Positions 45,276-55,103 of a DNA stretch of 64,000 nucleotides are shown in pieces (positions within the stretch are counted from its first letter, which is position 1; every line of letters begins with the position of its first letter). The position numbers and the translations under genes are program-made. The DNA lies in NCBI GenBank assembly GCA_963281255.1, contig OY725488.1, positions 11,753,524 to 11,817,523 of the forward strand, written 5' to 3'. Under the pieces are notes generated by a model. The model had not been told where the DNA came from, did not search any database, and was given only the letters and a program-made list of their open reading frames with translations. Origin of the DNA: Aphrocallistes beatrix. Lineage: Eukaryota > Porifera > Hexactinellida > Sceptrulophora > Aphrocallistidae.

Positions 45276-46097
45276 CTACCTAAGTTTCGTCTGAATAGGA
45301 GCAGGAGTACAAACAATTCCAGTATACTCTAGACTTGAGCTCTTGCAGACGAGACTTCCACCACTTGCGCAAGTCAGACATATGAAGCAAAACTTTTGAT
45401 TACAGAAAGAACATGCAAATTGATTACATAGCTCTTTATGTTCGAGGAGTGTGTGACATTTGGGACAAGCTCTAATTGAAGGAATTCTGATTCTCTTACC
45501 ACGAAGATCTCCAATCTCTTTAAAAGGTGAGTTTACCAACTTGTCAATTATTTCTCTCTTGCAACCCACATTCCCACATATTTGATAGTTTGAAGGGTTA
45601 TTCCATTCACGCATACAGTACCAGCAGAACATGTAGGGATTCCCTCGCTTCTTAGGACAGACAGTGCAATGGACTTGTGGATTATCTGTCTTAGTCCTCT
45701 GACAGAGAGTTCGACACTGAGGACATTCCTGAATATCCTGACTCTCACAGAGATTAGTGCTTATGGCTGTAAGGAGAAATTGCTTTTCTTCTAGGGTTGG
45801 AAGACCAAATTTTATGATATCATCCTGCTTAAGAATGTAACTGCATTGGGCACAGGTAATTTCATATTTCATATTACTTAACTGTTCCCATGCCCAGTCT
45901 AGAATGTCGTCTGGACATATATAATGACCACATTGCATTTTCAAGCCACTTTTATCACCACAAATAGTACAGTCCCCTGTTGGATATAGGAATGAAACTG
46001 TTCTTGTTTGATCTCTCCTTCCTTCAAACAAATCTCCACAAGCACGCGAACTGCTGTATTCGACCTTTCTGGCGAAAAAAGGGTCATATTCTGCCAT
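45276..46097 (-). CDS. RBR (RING-IBR-RING) E3 ligase paralog 6
   Basis: 273 aa, single exon. RING1: C43, C46, C56, H58, C61, Asp64 replacing Cys, C82, C85. IBR: C125, C128, C144, C147, FCWYC pair C158/C161, and C174/C179. RING2: C211, C214, catalytic-type C224 in HKELCNQFAC (the usual GG before the Cys is EL), C229, C232, C237, C240. Tail APIQTKLR. N terminus MAEYDPFFAR from the first Met. The Ubl6 relic lies only 464 bp upstream on the same strand, the tightest Ubl-RBR spacing in the window and probably the ancestral arrangement before transposon insertions. Confidence 0.88.
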   Translation of the reverse strand: MAEYDPFFARKVEYSSSRACGDLFEGRRDQTRTVSFLYPTGDCTICGDKSGLKMQCGHYICPDDILDWAWEQLSNMKYEITCAQCSYILKQDDIIKFGLPTLEEKQFLLTAISTNLCESQDIQECPQCRTLCQRTKTDNPQVHCTVCPKKRGNPYMFCWYCMREWNNPSNYQICGNVGCKREIIDKLVNSPFKEIGDLRGKRIRIPSIRACPKCHTLLEHKELCNQFACSFCNQKFCFICLTCASGGSLVCKSSSLEYTGIVCTPAPIQTKLR

Positions 46098-46560
46098 AAG
46101 TTATTAATAAATTGCTAACACATATATAGTATACAATTTTCTTTAAATTTTTTTACTACAATTGTTTAAGTATCGTAGTATATACTGATAGTAGTATTAA
46201 AAATTATTAGGATATCTGGGAAATTGTGGAAACAACTATAGTGGAGTTTGCTTATTAGCAACCCCCATATTAGCAACCAATTTTAACCCAGTGTAGATTT
46301 TGTATTAATTCTGCTCCCTTTTAGCAATTTCGAGTATTAGCAACCTTTCGTCCGCACTTAGTTGCTGATAAGCGAATAAGTTTGAAATATGATAATGCAT
46401 ATAACAAAAAATGTTATTCGACAGACTGATAGTGCAACTCCATTAAGTGATTTGACTTGTAGGGTATTTGCATAATATATACATCCTTAATTGTGAAAAT
46501 TATAAAAAATGTTAATGTTCATAATTTGTCTAAAATGTTATGAAATATACAAGTACATAC

Positions 46561-46629
46561 GTTCATTTTTGATTGAACTGGAAAGGTTTTAGTTTTCCGC
46601 TCGAATCCTGAAATATAGATATTTTCCAT
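46561..46629 (-). pseudogene. orphan first exon of a ubiquitin-like modifier (Ubl6 relic)
   Basis: 23 codons, MENIYISGFERKTKTFPVQ and following SKMN, ending at the standard GTATGT donor. Intron-like sequence continues for about 70 nt as in Ubl5, but similarity ends where the exon 2 acceptor should be. The C-terminal half is therefore deleted. Confidence 0.78.
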
Positions 46630-46729
46630 ATTTCTTTGTTATTATGTCTACTGAAAGTGACTTTACAAAATTATGACAGCTAAATATCTAAGGTAGGAAA
46701 GTATATCTCTGTGTATCTAGAAATTACAT

Positions 46730-47872
46730 AATATGTAGTTTATATATATATATAATCCTATATACAAGTAGTATAGCTAATGTACACAGAAGTATATAGT
46801 GGTATATGATGTAATCTCCACTTATCCAAATGATGTATGACATAATGATAAGGTTAAAAACTTCTAAATGGTTTGAATGCTCCATTTCTTTTTAAAATTT
46901 GCTGAAAGCATTGTTTGCTCAGCGGTCCAGGTTTATTAACGCAGAAATCTCAAGTCATATAACTTCATCATGTGTTAAATGCTGCATACAACTTGGGACA
47001 CGTACCAGATAGAATTCGATGAGCAAAAACATGTGCAATTATTGCAGATTTAAAATTTGGATATTACTCCTTATTTAAATAAAAAATTCCTTATAATAAT
47101 GCTAGGAATCTATACTTTTTCAGACAAAAATATGCATATTTTAGCAGTTTGCCTAGAATATTTCGATGTTAGTAAAATATATTTGCTACCGCACCCTGCG
47201 TATCCACGATGCTCTTAGTAATCTCCAAAATGAATTGAAAATATATACATACTTCCTAATGTGTAATTCCTACTTGGCAGGGTTGCCATGGGAACGGAAT
47301 TTCAATTCCCATTCCTACAGGATTTCTGTAGGAATTCCCACAGAAACCCACAGGTAATCCCACAAAATCCCACAGATGCTCACATAACCCCACAGATTCC
47401 CATATGTGGTAATAGTTATCTTTAATGGATTGAATATTTTTCTTGCTGAAAGCATTGATTGCTAAGTCCAGTTGAACTTTTGGCACTGAAATATCAAGTC
47501 ATACATCCTAAGTCATGTGTTAACTGAACTTTGGGAATTAGTCTCAAGGTTTTATAGTTCGAGGACTGGAAGATATACACAGTGTAGATATGTATCCCGA
47601 ACCAAATGATTTAGGACCACGAGGAGTATCGGGGGATATTATATTACGCAAGACAAGGGATCAAATGTATTTAACTAATATATAAAAATTATATACAAAC
47701 TCTTAAAATGGGCTTATTATTGTCCAAAAAAGTTGGATTCAAAGCAATGTGTGTGTCTTATTTAAATTAGAGTAGTACTATCAAAATTCTATAATTACGC
47801 AAGTTTTGCTCGTAGAGATCTAACTGATACGTCTTCGAAGTTGTATGCAACGTTCAAGAGATGACGAAGTTT
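46730..47872. repeat. palindromic repeat P, copy 3, left part, split by the LINE
   Basis: The left arm (46740-47050) matches copies 1 and 2. The right arm is cut at about 47872 (ATGACGAAGTT) and resumes past the LINE near 51195-51550 (TATGTCATCTTGA ... GGGATTACATCATATATCACT). A degenerate CCCACAG-type MITE piece sits at 47277-47410. Confidence 0.6.
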
Positions 47873-50800
47873 CTCTTCTTCCTACTCCATCACAACCACC
47901 AACCATTCCTCACTATAGGCCTACACCTCTCCTCCCCCGAGTGAGCGCAGCGAGCGAGGGGGAGACAGGTGCTCCGCACCTGAGCCACTTTCCTCTTTCT
48001 ATTCCTTCTCTACTTCCTCCTCATTCTTATTCTCATCTTTATCCTTCCCTCTTGCCTAACACCATGCGTATTTCTTCGGCTCGAAATCCATCCAATCTTA
48101 TTACTATCAAGCCGATTAAATCTTCCCCGCGTGGTCATCCTCATCTTATATCTTTCCATCTTCTCAATGCTAGGAATCTTAGGACTAAATCCTCTCGTTT
48201 TCTTGACTATGTATCTGACCACCATCCTGACGTTGTTGCCGTTACTGAGACCTGGTTCACGTCAAGGGATGCGGCGGTGAGAGCTGAATGCACTCCACCC
48301 GGTTACCAACTCCTTGATCGTGCTAGGTCAGCACATCGTCAGGGTGGAGGCACTGCACTTCTCTGTCGTGATTCCTTCACGCTGAAGTGCAATGCATCTG
48401 GAGAAGTATCATCTTTTGAGTTCTCGGATTGGACTATCTCTTCTTCTGAAATCTCCTTTCGTATTATCCTAATTTATCGGCCTCCCTACTCAAGGAATCA
48501 TCCTATTTCTATTTCTACCTTCCTTGATCAGTTTTCTTCTCTCCTCGAACCCATCCTCTTATGCAAGGAGCCCCTAATAATAACTGGAGACTTCAATATC
48601 CATGTTGACATCCCGTCTGAGTCTTTACAGTTCTCCGAGCTCCTGCGTTCTCTATCTTTGATCCAGCATGTGAATCAGCCAACTCATGAGAAGGGTCACA
48701 TTCTCGATCTAATAATATCCCGTTCTGCGGACAACATCATCCTCTCTGATCCCTCTCCTGTCCATCTATTCTCTGACCATTTCTCAATCTCTTGTAGTCT
48801 CTCGCTTTCCAAACCTTCTCTTTCCTCTCAGGAGGTTACCTATCGTTCCAAATCCATCAACCTCCCAATCTTTCTTGCTGATCTCGCTTCCTCTGATCTA
48901 TGTGCTAGCCCACCTGATCATCTTGACGAACTTATTGTATCATATAACACCACCCTATCTTCTATCTATGATCAACATGCTCCTCCGCGATCCAAAACCA
49001 TAGTCACCCGTCCCCGTGTCCCTTGGTTCACCAGTAGCATCAAGCAGGCCAAGCGAGCGAGAAGGAAAGCTGAACGGAAGTGGCGCCAGTCTAATGACTC
49101 TGACCATTTGGCTGAATTCAAGCATCAGAGGAATCTTGTGACTGACCTGATGAACAGGGAACGTCGCAGTTTCTATTCTGATTGGATCAGTCAGTCCTGT
49201 CATGACCAGCGCTCACTCTTCCGTAAGGCTAACACACTTCTCGGCTTACGCCAGCAACAGGTCCTACCACCTCATGCTGATAAGGCTGCTCTTTCTCAGG
49301 AACTCGCCAACTTCTTTGTTCTTAAGGTAGATAACATCCGTTCCACCATTGACTCAAGTGCATCGTCGTCTTCCGTTACCCCCTCAGATAATTCAAACAT
49401 CGAATTCCAACATACTTTCCACCAATTCAAAGAATTATCTGAGGAAGAAATTGTTTCCCTTGTTTCCTCTGCTCCTAATAAATCTTGCATCCTCGATCCT
49501 ATCCCAGCATCCTTGGTCAAATCATCTCTACCCATCCTAGCGCCCATCCTTACGAAAATTGTAAATGGTTCCCTCTCCACTGGTCATTTTCCTTCTCCCT
49601 GGAAGCGCGCCATCATCTTGCCCAAACTTAAAAGACCAAATCTTGATCCCATCTTCTCTAACTATCGTCCACTTAGCAATCTTTCTTTCATTTCTAAGAT
49701 CACTGAGAGGGCCGCTTCCATCCAGGTCGTGAATCATCTTACATTACATCATCTCTTCCCCGGGACGCAGTCTGCCTATCGTAAACACCACAGTACGGAA
49801 ACTGCGCTCCTGAAGGTCACAAACGACATCCTCCTCAGCATGAATCGCCAACATGTATCTCTTCTGGTTCTTCTTGATCTTAGCTCAGCCTTCGACACCG
49901 TCGACCATACCATCTTACTCAACCGTCTCCAGTCTCATTTCGGCATTTGCGGCTCTTCTCTGTCTTGGTTTGAATCTTACCTCTCTGGTCGGACTCAATT
50001 CGTCTCGATTAAGGGTTCTAATTCCTCCAATATCCCGGTCCAACACGGAGTTCCTCAGGGTTCTTGTCTTGGTCCGCTTCTCTTTAGCCTCTATACTAGT
50101 CCTCTATTCGACCTCATTAGGTCCCACCTCCCCGACATGCACTGCTATGCCGACGATACTCAGGTCTATCTTTCTTTTAAACCCGGTTCCATCTCTTCTG
50201 AAGAATCTGCTTTCTCCGCCATCCAATCTTGCATCTCCGCGATCCGTTCTTGGCTCCTCACCAACAAGTTGCTTATCAATGACACCAAGACTGAGTTCCT
50301 TATAATAGGGACTCGTCAACAACTATCTAAAGTTCAAACTGATAACATCTCTGTTGGTGAGTCGAGAATCTCTTCTTCCAAAGAAGTACGGAATCTTGGA
50401 ACTTGGCTCGACAATACCCTCTCAATGTCTACTCAGGTCAGCAAAGTTGCCTCCTCCTGCTTCTACTACATCTATAACATCCGGCGTATTAGAAAGTATC
50501 TCTCTAGGGAAGTCTGTGAAACTCTCGTTAATTCTCTTATCACATCTCGTCTTGATTATTGTAACAGTCTCTTGTATGGTTGCCCCTCATCCCTCTTAGC
50601 TCGACTCCAGCGAGTCCAGAACAGTGCAGCCAGGCTTATCTACAATGTCTCTCGTACCTTTTCGTCATCTCCTCTTCTTATTAACCTCCACTGGTTGCCT
50701 GTTAAACATCGTATCCTCTTCAAAATCCTCCTCATAACTTACAAAGCCATCCATTCTCTTGCTCCGGACTATATCATCCAGCTCATACAGGTTAAGTCGT

Positions 50801-51200
50801 CCAATCGTACTCTACGATCATCCAACGCCATCCTCCTTGAACATCCTACTATCAAATCTTCCAAAACTCTGGGTGATCGTGCATTCACTTTAGCTGCGCC
50901 TGTTGAGTGGAATCTTCTTCCTCCGAGCATTCGGAATGCCCCCTCACTTCTTCTCTTCAAAAAACTCTTGAAAACTCATCTTTTCCGTATCGCGCACGAC
51001 ACATCCACTTAAATTAATTTCAATGCATATACGTACATACCTTACAAGCATACATACACATACATACGCATACATACACATACATACATACATACATGCT
51101 TAACACACACCTACTTTTATTGAATTGTACAGCGCACTTGAACATATTAATATGGAATCTGCGCTATATAAATGTATATTATTATTATTATTATATGTCA
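47873..51200 (+). mobile_element. non-LTR retrotransposon, CR1/L2-type, nearly full length
   Basis: Inserted in repeat P. One long ORF with endonuclease and reverse transcriptase, then a short 3' UTR. It ends with GCGCTATATAAATGTA and a (TTA/ATT)n run near 51175-51196, the microsatellite tail of L2/CR1-group elements. No poly(A). Confidence 0.85.
48064..51012 (+). CDS. LINE ORF2: AP-type endonuclease and reverse transcriptase
   Basis: Intact reading frame of 982 codons from the ATG at 48064. The frame is open back to an ATG at 47845, but the first ten codons of that version come from the flanking repeat P, so it is not the element's own start. Endonuclease blocks are AVTETWF near 48240, TGDFNIH near 48585 and SDHFSIS near 48774. 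Reverse transcriptase blocks are LDLSSAFDTVDH near 49875, GVPQGSCLGPLLFSLY near 50050 and the active site YADDTQVYL near 50144. The C-terminal part with RLDYCNSLLYG and LHWLPVKHRI is the conserved tail of CR1/L2-like elements. There are no frameshifts or stops, so it may be recently active. Codon use is richer in C than the neighbouring genes. Confidence 0.92.
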   Translation: MRISSARNPSNLITIKPIKSSPRGHPHLISFHLLNARNLRTKSSRFLDYVSDHHPDVVAVTETWFTSRDAAVRAECTPPGYQLLDRARSAHRQGGGTALLCRDSFTLKCNASGEVSSFEFSDWTISSSEISFRIILIYRPPYSRNHPISISTFLDQFSSLLEPILLCKEPLIITGDFNIHVDIPSESLQFSELLRSLSLIQHVNQPTHEKGHILDLIISRSADNIILSDPSPVHLFSDHFSISCSLSLSKPSLSSQEVTYRSKSINLPIFLADLASSDLCASPPDHLDELIVSYNTTLSSIYDQHAPPRSKTIVTRPRVPWFTSSIKQAKRARRKAERKWRQSNDSDHLAEFKHQRNLVTDLMNRERRSFYSDWISQSCHDQRSLFRKANTLLGLRQQQVLPPHADKAALSQELANFFVLKVDNIRSTIDSSASSSSVTPSDNSNIEFQHTFHQFKELSEEEIVSLVSSAPNKSCILDPIPASLVKSSLPILAPILTKIVNGSLSTGHFPSPWKRAIILPKLKRPNLDPIFSNYRPLSNLSFISKITERAASIQVVNHLTLHHLFPGTQSAYRKHHSTETALLKVTNDILLSMNRQHVSLLVLLDLSSAFDTVDHTILLNRLQSHFGICGSSLSWFESYLSGRTQFVSIKGSNSSNIPVQHGVPQGSCLGPLLFSLYTSPLFDLIRSHLPDMHCYADDTQVYLSFKPGSISSEESAFSAIQSCISAIRSWLLTNKLLINDTKTEFLIIGTRQQLSKVQTDNISVGESRISSSKEVRNLGTWLDNTLSMSTQVSKVASSCFYYIYNIRRIRKYLSREVCETLVNSLITSRLDYCNSLLYGCPSSLLARLQRVQNSAARLIYNVSRTFSSSPLLINLHWLPVKHRILFKILLITYKAIHSLAPDYIIQLIQVKSSNRTLRSSNAILLEHPTIKSSKTLGDRAFTLAAPVEWNLLPPSIRNAPSLLLFKKLLKTHLFRIAHDTST

Positions 51201-51208
51201 TCTTGATA

Positions 51209-51517
51209 CAGTGGAACCTCCATAATCCAACATTCAATGGGAGACGAAAAAAATGTCGGATTAGCAAATTGTCGGATTATGGAGGTAAAATAACCTCCAC
51301 AATCCGACAATATTTGACAGACGAATAATTTGTCTGATCAAAGAGGTAAAATAACCCCTCCATAATCCGACATTTTTTGATAGACGAATAATTTGTCGGA
51401 TTATGGAGGTAAAATAACCTCCATAATCCGACATAGAAAAACGATCCGTGAACAGAAATAATGTCGGTTTAGAGGAATGTCGGATTACAGAGGTGTCGGA
51501 TTACGGAGGTTCCACTG
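51209..51517. mobile_element. pogo-like MITE with internal tandem words
   Basis: Ends CAGTGGAACCTCCATAATCC and GGAGGTTCCACTG, with TA on both sides. The interior repeats TAATCCGACA and its complement TGTCGGATTA several times. Confidence 0.8.
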
Positions 51518-51548
51518 TAGTCGGGATTACATCATATATCACTATATT

Positions 51549-52061
51549 ACAAGCGCGCTTCGCTTGCTTGCGCTGCGCGGCTGGCGGACATTTTGTGTCC
51601 GCGGAGGCGCCCTTTTGGCGCCTGTGGTCACTATTGATTAATTATATGGGAGATAACAACTCTAAATACGTCTGTCCTACTGTTCTAATCGATATCGCGC
51701 GAAAAATCATCAAATTATCAATTTTTAAAAATTTTATGAGATGACGTCATAACAAAGTGATGAGTGATCATTTTTTGATGATAGTTGCATCAATGTGAAG
51801 TATATTAAAATACAGATTTTATTAAAATTTCAGCCTTCTATCTCCTATAATGGCTGAGTTATGCTCGAATAACTGTATTGCTTAACTTTTAAAAATGTTT
51901 CAATGACGTCATAATTCCATGATGAGTCGACATTTTGCTCTGAGCTCAGAACTTACTGGAGCCATAGCCAAAAGACTCTCACATGCCAAAAAATAACTTT
52001 CTGTGCCCGGCAGTTTCTTCAATCAAATCGTTACATATATATATATATATATATATATATA
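51549..52061 (+). repeat. repeat family A copy, 3' end replaced by a MITE
   Basis: Head, hairpin and body as in other copies. The TA run at 52034-52061 is followed by a pogo-like MITE instead of the usual ending. Confidence 0.75.
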
Positions 52062-52524
52062 CAGTCGAACCTGCTATAACGGCCACTCTATATAACGGTC
52101 ACCTGTCTATAGCGATCACCAATGAACAGTCCCGTCCGAAATTCCATATTATTGAACCTGTGTATAGCGGTCACCTGCTCAACGCGGCCAGCGGCCACCC
52201 GTTTGTAGTCCCTGACTGACCCTAAAACTGTGTATAACGGCCATCAACTGTGTATAACGGCCACTACCTATCTATAACGGCCATCACCTTTTTCACTTTT
52301 TTAAGTGTTTATTACATGACCTGTTACGAACGATAAACAAATGTCATGTAATTACTTCAAGTAATAGATTTCTAAATGCTTGATATTTATTGCACTATTT
52401 AGATACCTTTTGGGAATTAAAACAATTACCTGTATATAACGGTCACCTGTGTATAACGGCCACCTGTGTATAACGGCCAATTTTGTCCAGTCCCTTGGGT
52501 GGCCGTTATATACAGGTTCCACTG
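52062..52524. mobile_element. pogo-like MITE with TATAACGG repeats
   Basis: Ends CAGTCGAACCTGCTATAACG and TATATACAGGTTCCACTG, flanked by TA. The interior repeats TATAACGGCCAC in both orientations. Confidence 0.8.
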
Positions 52525-52721
52525 TATTTGTTTATTAGCAACTCCATCTTAACAAAATTCCTCTATTATCAACCAATTTTCAAGTGCTAAGGTGCTAATA
52601 TATAAAATTTTTCATGCCCCACTTGGACAAAGGTATTTGAGCACGTCATTCTTTCTCATAGAAATGGTGCTAAAATGGATATCAAGAGGGTCGTCACTAT
52701 AAGTTATCTCTAAGAAATATC

Positions 52722-53998
52722 ACAAGTCATAGCCTACTATATATAAGGCCTAAGAGTAACTTAACCAGGGATGCGGTAGAAGGTGGTTGAAGAAATACAT
52801 GAGCTGCCTTAAATCATTAACAAAGCACAATAGAGCTTAGGAATTAGGAATGTATTACTAGCTTATATAAATATGGTGTAAAAGTACTCATTTCCGTTGT
52901 TAAAATTTGGATTAGTCATCAAATGATTGCGCAACAGGTTATATTTGAGTCAAATTTAGTGATTTTCTGAGGTCGTTTAAGGGCACTTCTAAGTGTTTAT
53001 ACTATAATTTTTTTTGCATTGAACTGAGATGTGAATGAGTTAATACGAAAAATTTTGAATTTTTTCATAGAATGTTCTTACATTCCAGTGTTGCTATGGA
53101 AACGTGTTTTGGTCAGTTGAAATTATATCTTGAAAACAGCGATAGGTAGACATTCAAATGTAATCCCATTTGATAGCAAATAGACTACTTCCTATTAAGC
53201 TATAATACAATTTCTATGTCTAAATTAAATGGTTTACGAGATATTCGACAAATTACCAAATGTGACCAATATTATAATTGTCTAATAACTCGTAAATTAT
53301 TGAATTTAGACATAGAAATTGTATTACAGTTGAACTCGGCTAGTACGTACCCCTCTGGGAAGTGGAAAAAGTACGTACTATCCGTAAGTACGTACTAGCC
53401 GAGTTGATATTACATAGGAATCTATATAATAAATGAATTTTGATTCAGAGAAATGAGTACGTACTAAGCCGAAGTACGTCTTATCCCGAGTATGTACTAA
53501 CCGAGTTCTACTGTATAGCTTAATAAGAAGTAGTTTATTCGCTATCAAATGGAATTACATTTGAATGTGTAGCTGTTGCAGTTTTCAAGATACAACCCCA
53601 ACTGACCAAAACACGTTTCCATAGCAACACTGGAATGTAGCAACATTCCATGAAAAATTCCAAATTTTTCGTATTAACTCATTCACATCTCAGTTCAATG
53701 CGAAAAATTTTATAATAAAAACACTTAGAAGTGCCCATAAACGGCCTCTGAAAATCACCAAATTTGTCACAAATATACCCTATTGCGCAACTATATGGTG
53801 ACTAATCAAAATTTTAACAACGGATATGGGTATATTGACAACATATTTATATATGCTGGTAATACATTCCTAAGCTCTATTGTGCTTTGTTAATTATTTA
53901 AGGCTGCTCATGTATTTCTTCAACCATCTTCTACCGCATCCCTAGTGCCAAATTCGCAAGTTACTCTGAGGTCTTATTATAGTAGGCTATGCACAAGT
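52722..53998. repeat. 1.3-kb near-perfect palindrome (foldback element)
   Basis: Left arm 52722 to about 53260 is the reverse complement of about 53260-53998, leaving out the MITE at 53327-53513. Matching words include CCAGTGTTGCTATGGAAACG near 53091 and its reverse near 53616, and GGGATGCGGTAGAAG near 52768 and its reverse near 53930. The arms are roughly 480-540 bp with scattered mismatches. No ORF. Confidence 0.85.
53327..53513. mobile_element. pogo-like MITE inside the palindrome
   Basis: Ends CAGTTGAACTCGGCTAGTAC and GTACTAACCGAGTTCTACTG, TA on both sides. The interior repeats GTACGTACTA. Confidence 0.8.
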
Positions 53999-55103
53999 CT
54001 TAGTCGCCTTAAGGTACCCAAAGAATACATTAATATTGAACGCAATATGGATACTTTATACTATTTACTTACAAATCCTAACACCTAGCTTTAAACGTAG
54101 ATTAAATCCATTTAAAGGTAACTCTAAATGTATAATGTATAAAGAGAGTATTAGAGGAGCGCGCTCCTTTCGAAATGTTAGTCTTCTTTAAATTATTTTG
54201 TAGAAGTAATACTGTTTACTTGCTCGGAGATATTTGATGCTTACATTATTAACAGTCGAGTAGTCTAATTCCAATGAACATACCACTAAAATATTGGCAA
54301 GTCAGGATTACGTTTTAAGAACTGGCAAGTAGTTTTGAGTACACATTCTTCTATGACTTCTCCATTTTCTAATTTGAATTGTGAATACGTTTATCTATAA
54401 AATTCTCAGTGAAAACAATGCAAAGGACTCAACCTGAGAGCGTTCGGAATATGACTATCCCTTTTTAATCTCGTTACTTTATCTATAAAAGGAAAAGACT
54501 ATAGTCGATTCTATCTTGAGATCACATTCATCTCAAAAATGTGGGAGACAGAAAAATTGAATGACAATACGTATATGCGCTAACACCTAGTTATTTTTAA
54601 TATATGTATATATTAGTCAAACTATAAATTAATTTAGGAAAGAGGGCCCGTACACATGCCAGTCCTGGCCCCGTGTTTTGCTCTCTCCGGCCCTGCATAG
54701 TGTCAAGTTTGCCCACCGGACCTGTGATCCTATGTCCTCAGATCTCTGAAGCTTGAGGGCCATGTACCAGATCTCTGGGCATAGGATCATTTGTCTAAAT
54801 GACTCCTCGCTTTAGTGCCACATGTTCAGGTGACCTCTGACCTACAAGCGCAGGCAATTATCCCATCTGAGTATCGTAGTAAGATATACTTAGATATTAA
54901 TATTGACTATACACAGGGCATGCCTAATTTCCGGACGGGACGGGACGGGTTAAGATGCCTAATTTCCGAGACGGGCAGAAAATGTACCTAATTTCCGGGA
55001 TGGGATGCCGTCCCGTCCCGGAAATTAGGCATGCAATCTATACACATACTTTTCTCCGAATTTCTTTTGAAAAACTTAGATTAATACATGTTTTCTAAAA
55101 AGA
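53999..55103. other. intergenic, 5' flank of E2-1
   Basis: No gene. A locally GC-richer block at 54645-54850 (GGCCCGTACACATGCC ... TCTCCGGCCCTGCATAG) is unlike its surroundings and unassigned. A short palindromic repeat lies at 54918-55035 (GCATGCCTAATTTCCGG and its reverse, with GGGACGGGACG inside), also found at 59.86-60.08 kb. Confidence 0.5.

Noticed and set aside
17794-46097. Possibility that the RBR genes are retrotransposon-borne copies
   Set aside because: No poly(A) tails, terminal repeats or mobile-element ends frame them; 3' flanks are duplicated along with the genes, and the introns of the neighbouring Ubl genes are kept, arguing for segmental duplication.
47845-48063. First 73 codons of the LINE frame as part of the protein
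   Set aside because: The first codons derive from flanking repeat P and the rest has no conserved domain; the ATG at 48064 directly precedes the conserved endonuclease part.
51983-52219. ORF of 78 codons across the TA microsatellite and a pogo-like MITE
   Set aside because: It consists of repeat translation (YIYIYIY...) and MITE sequence.
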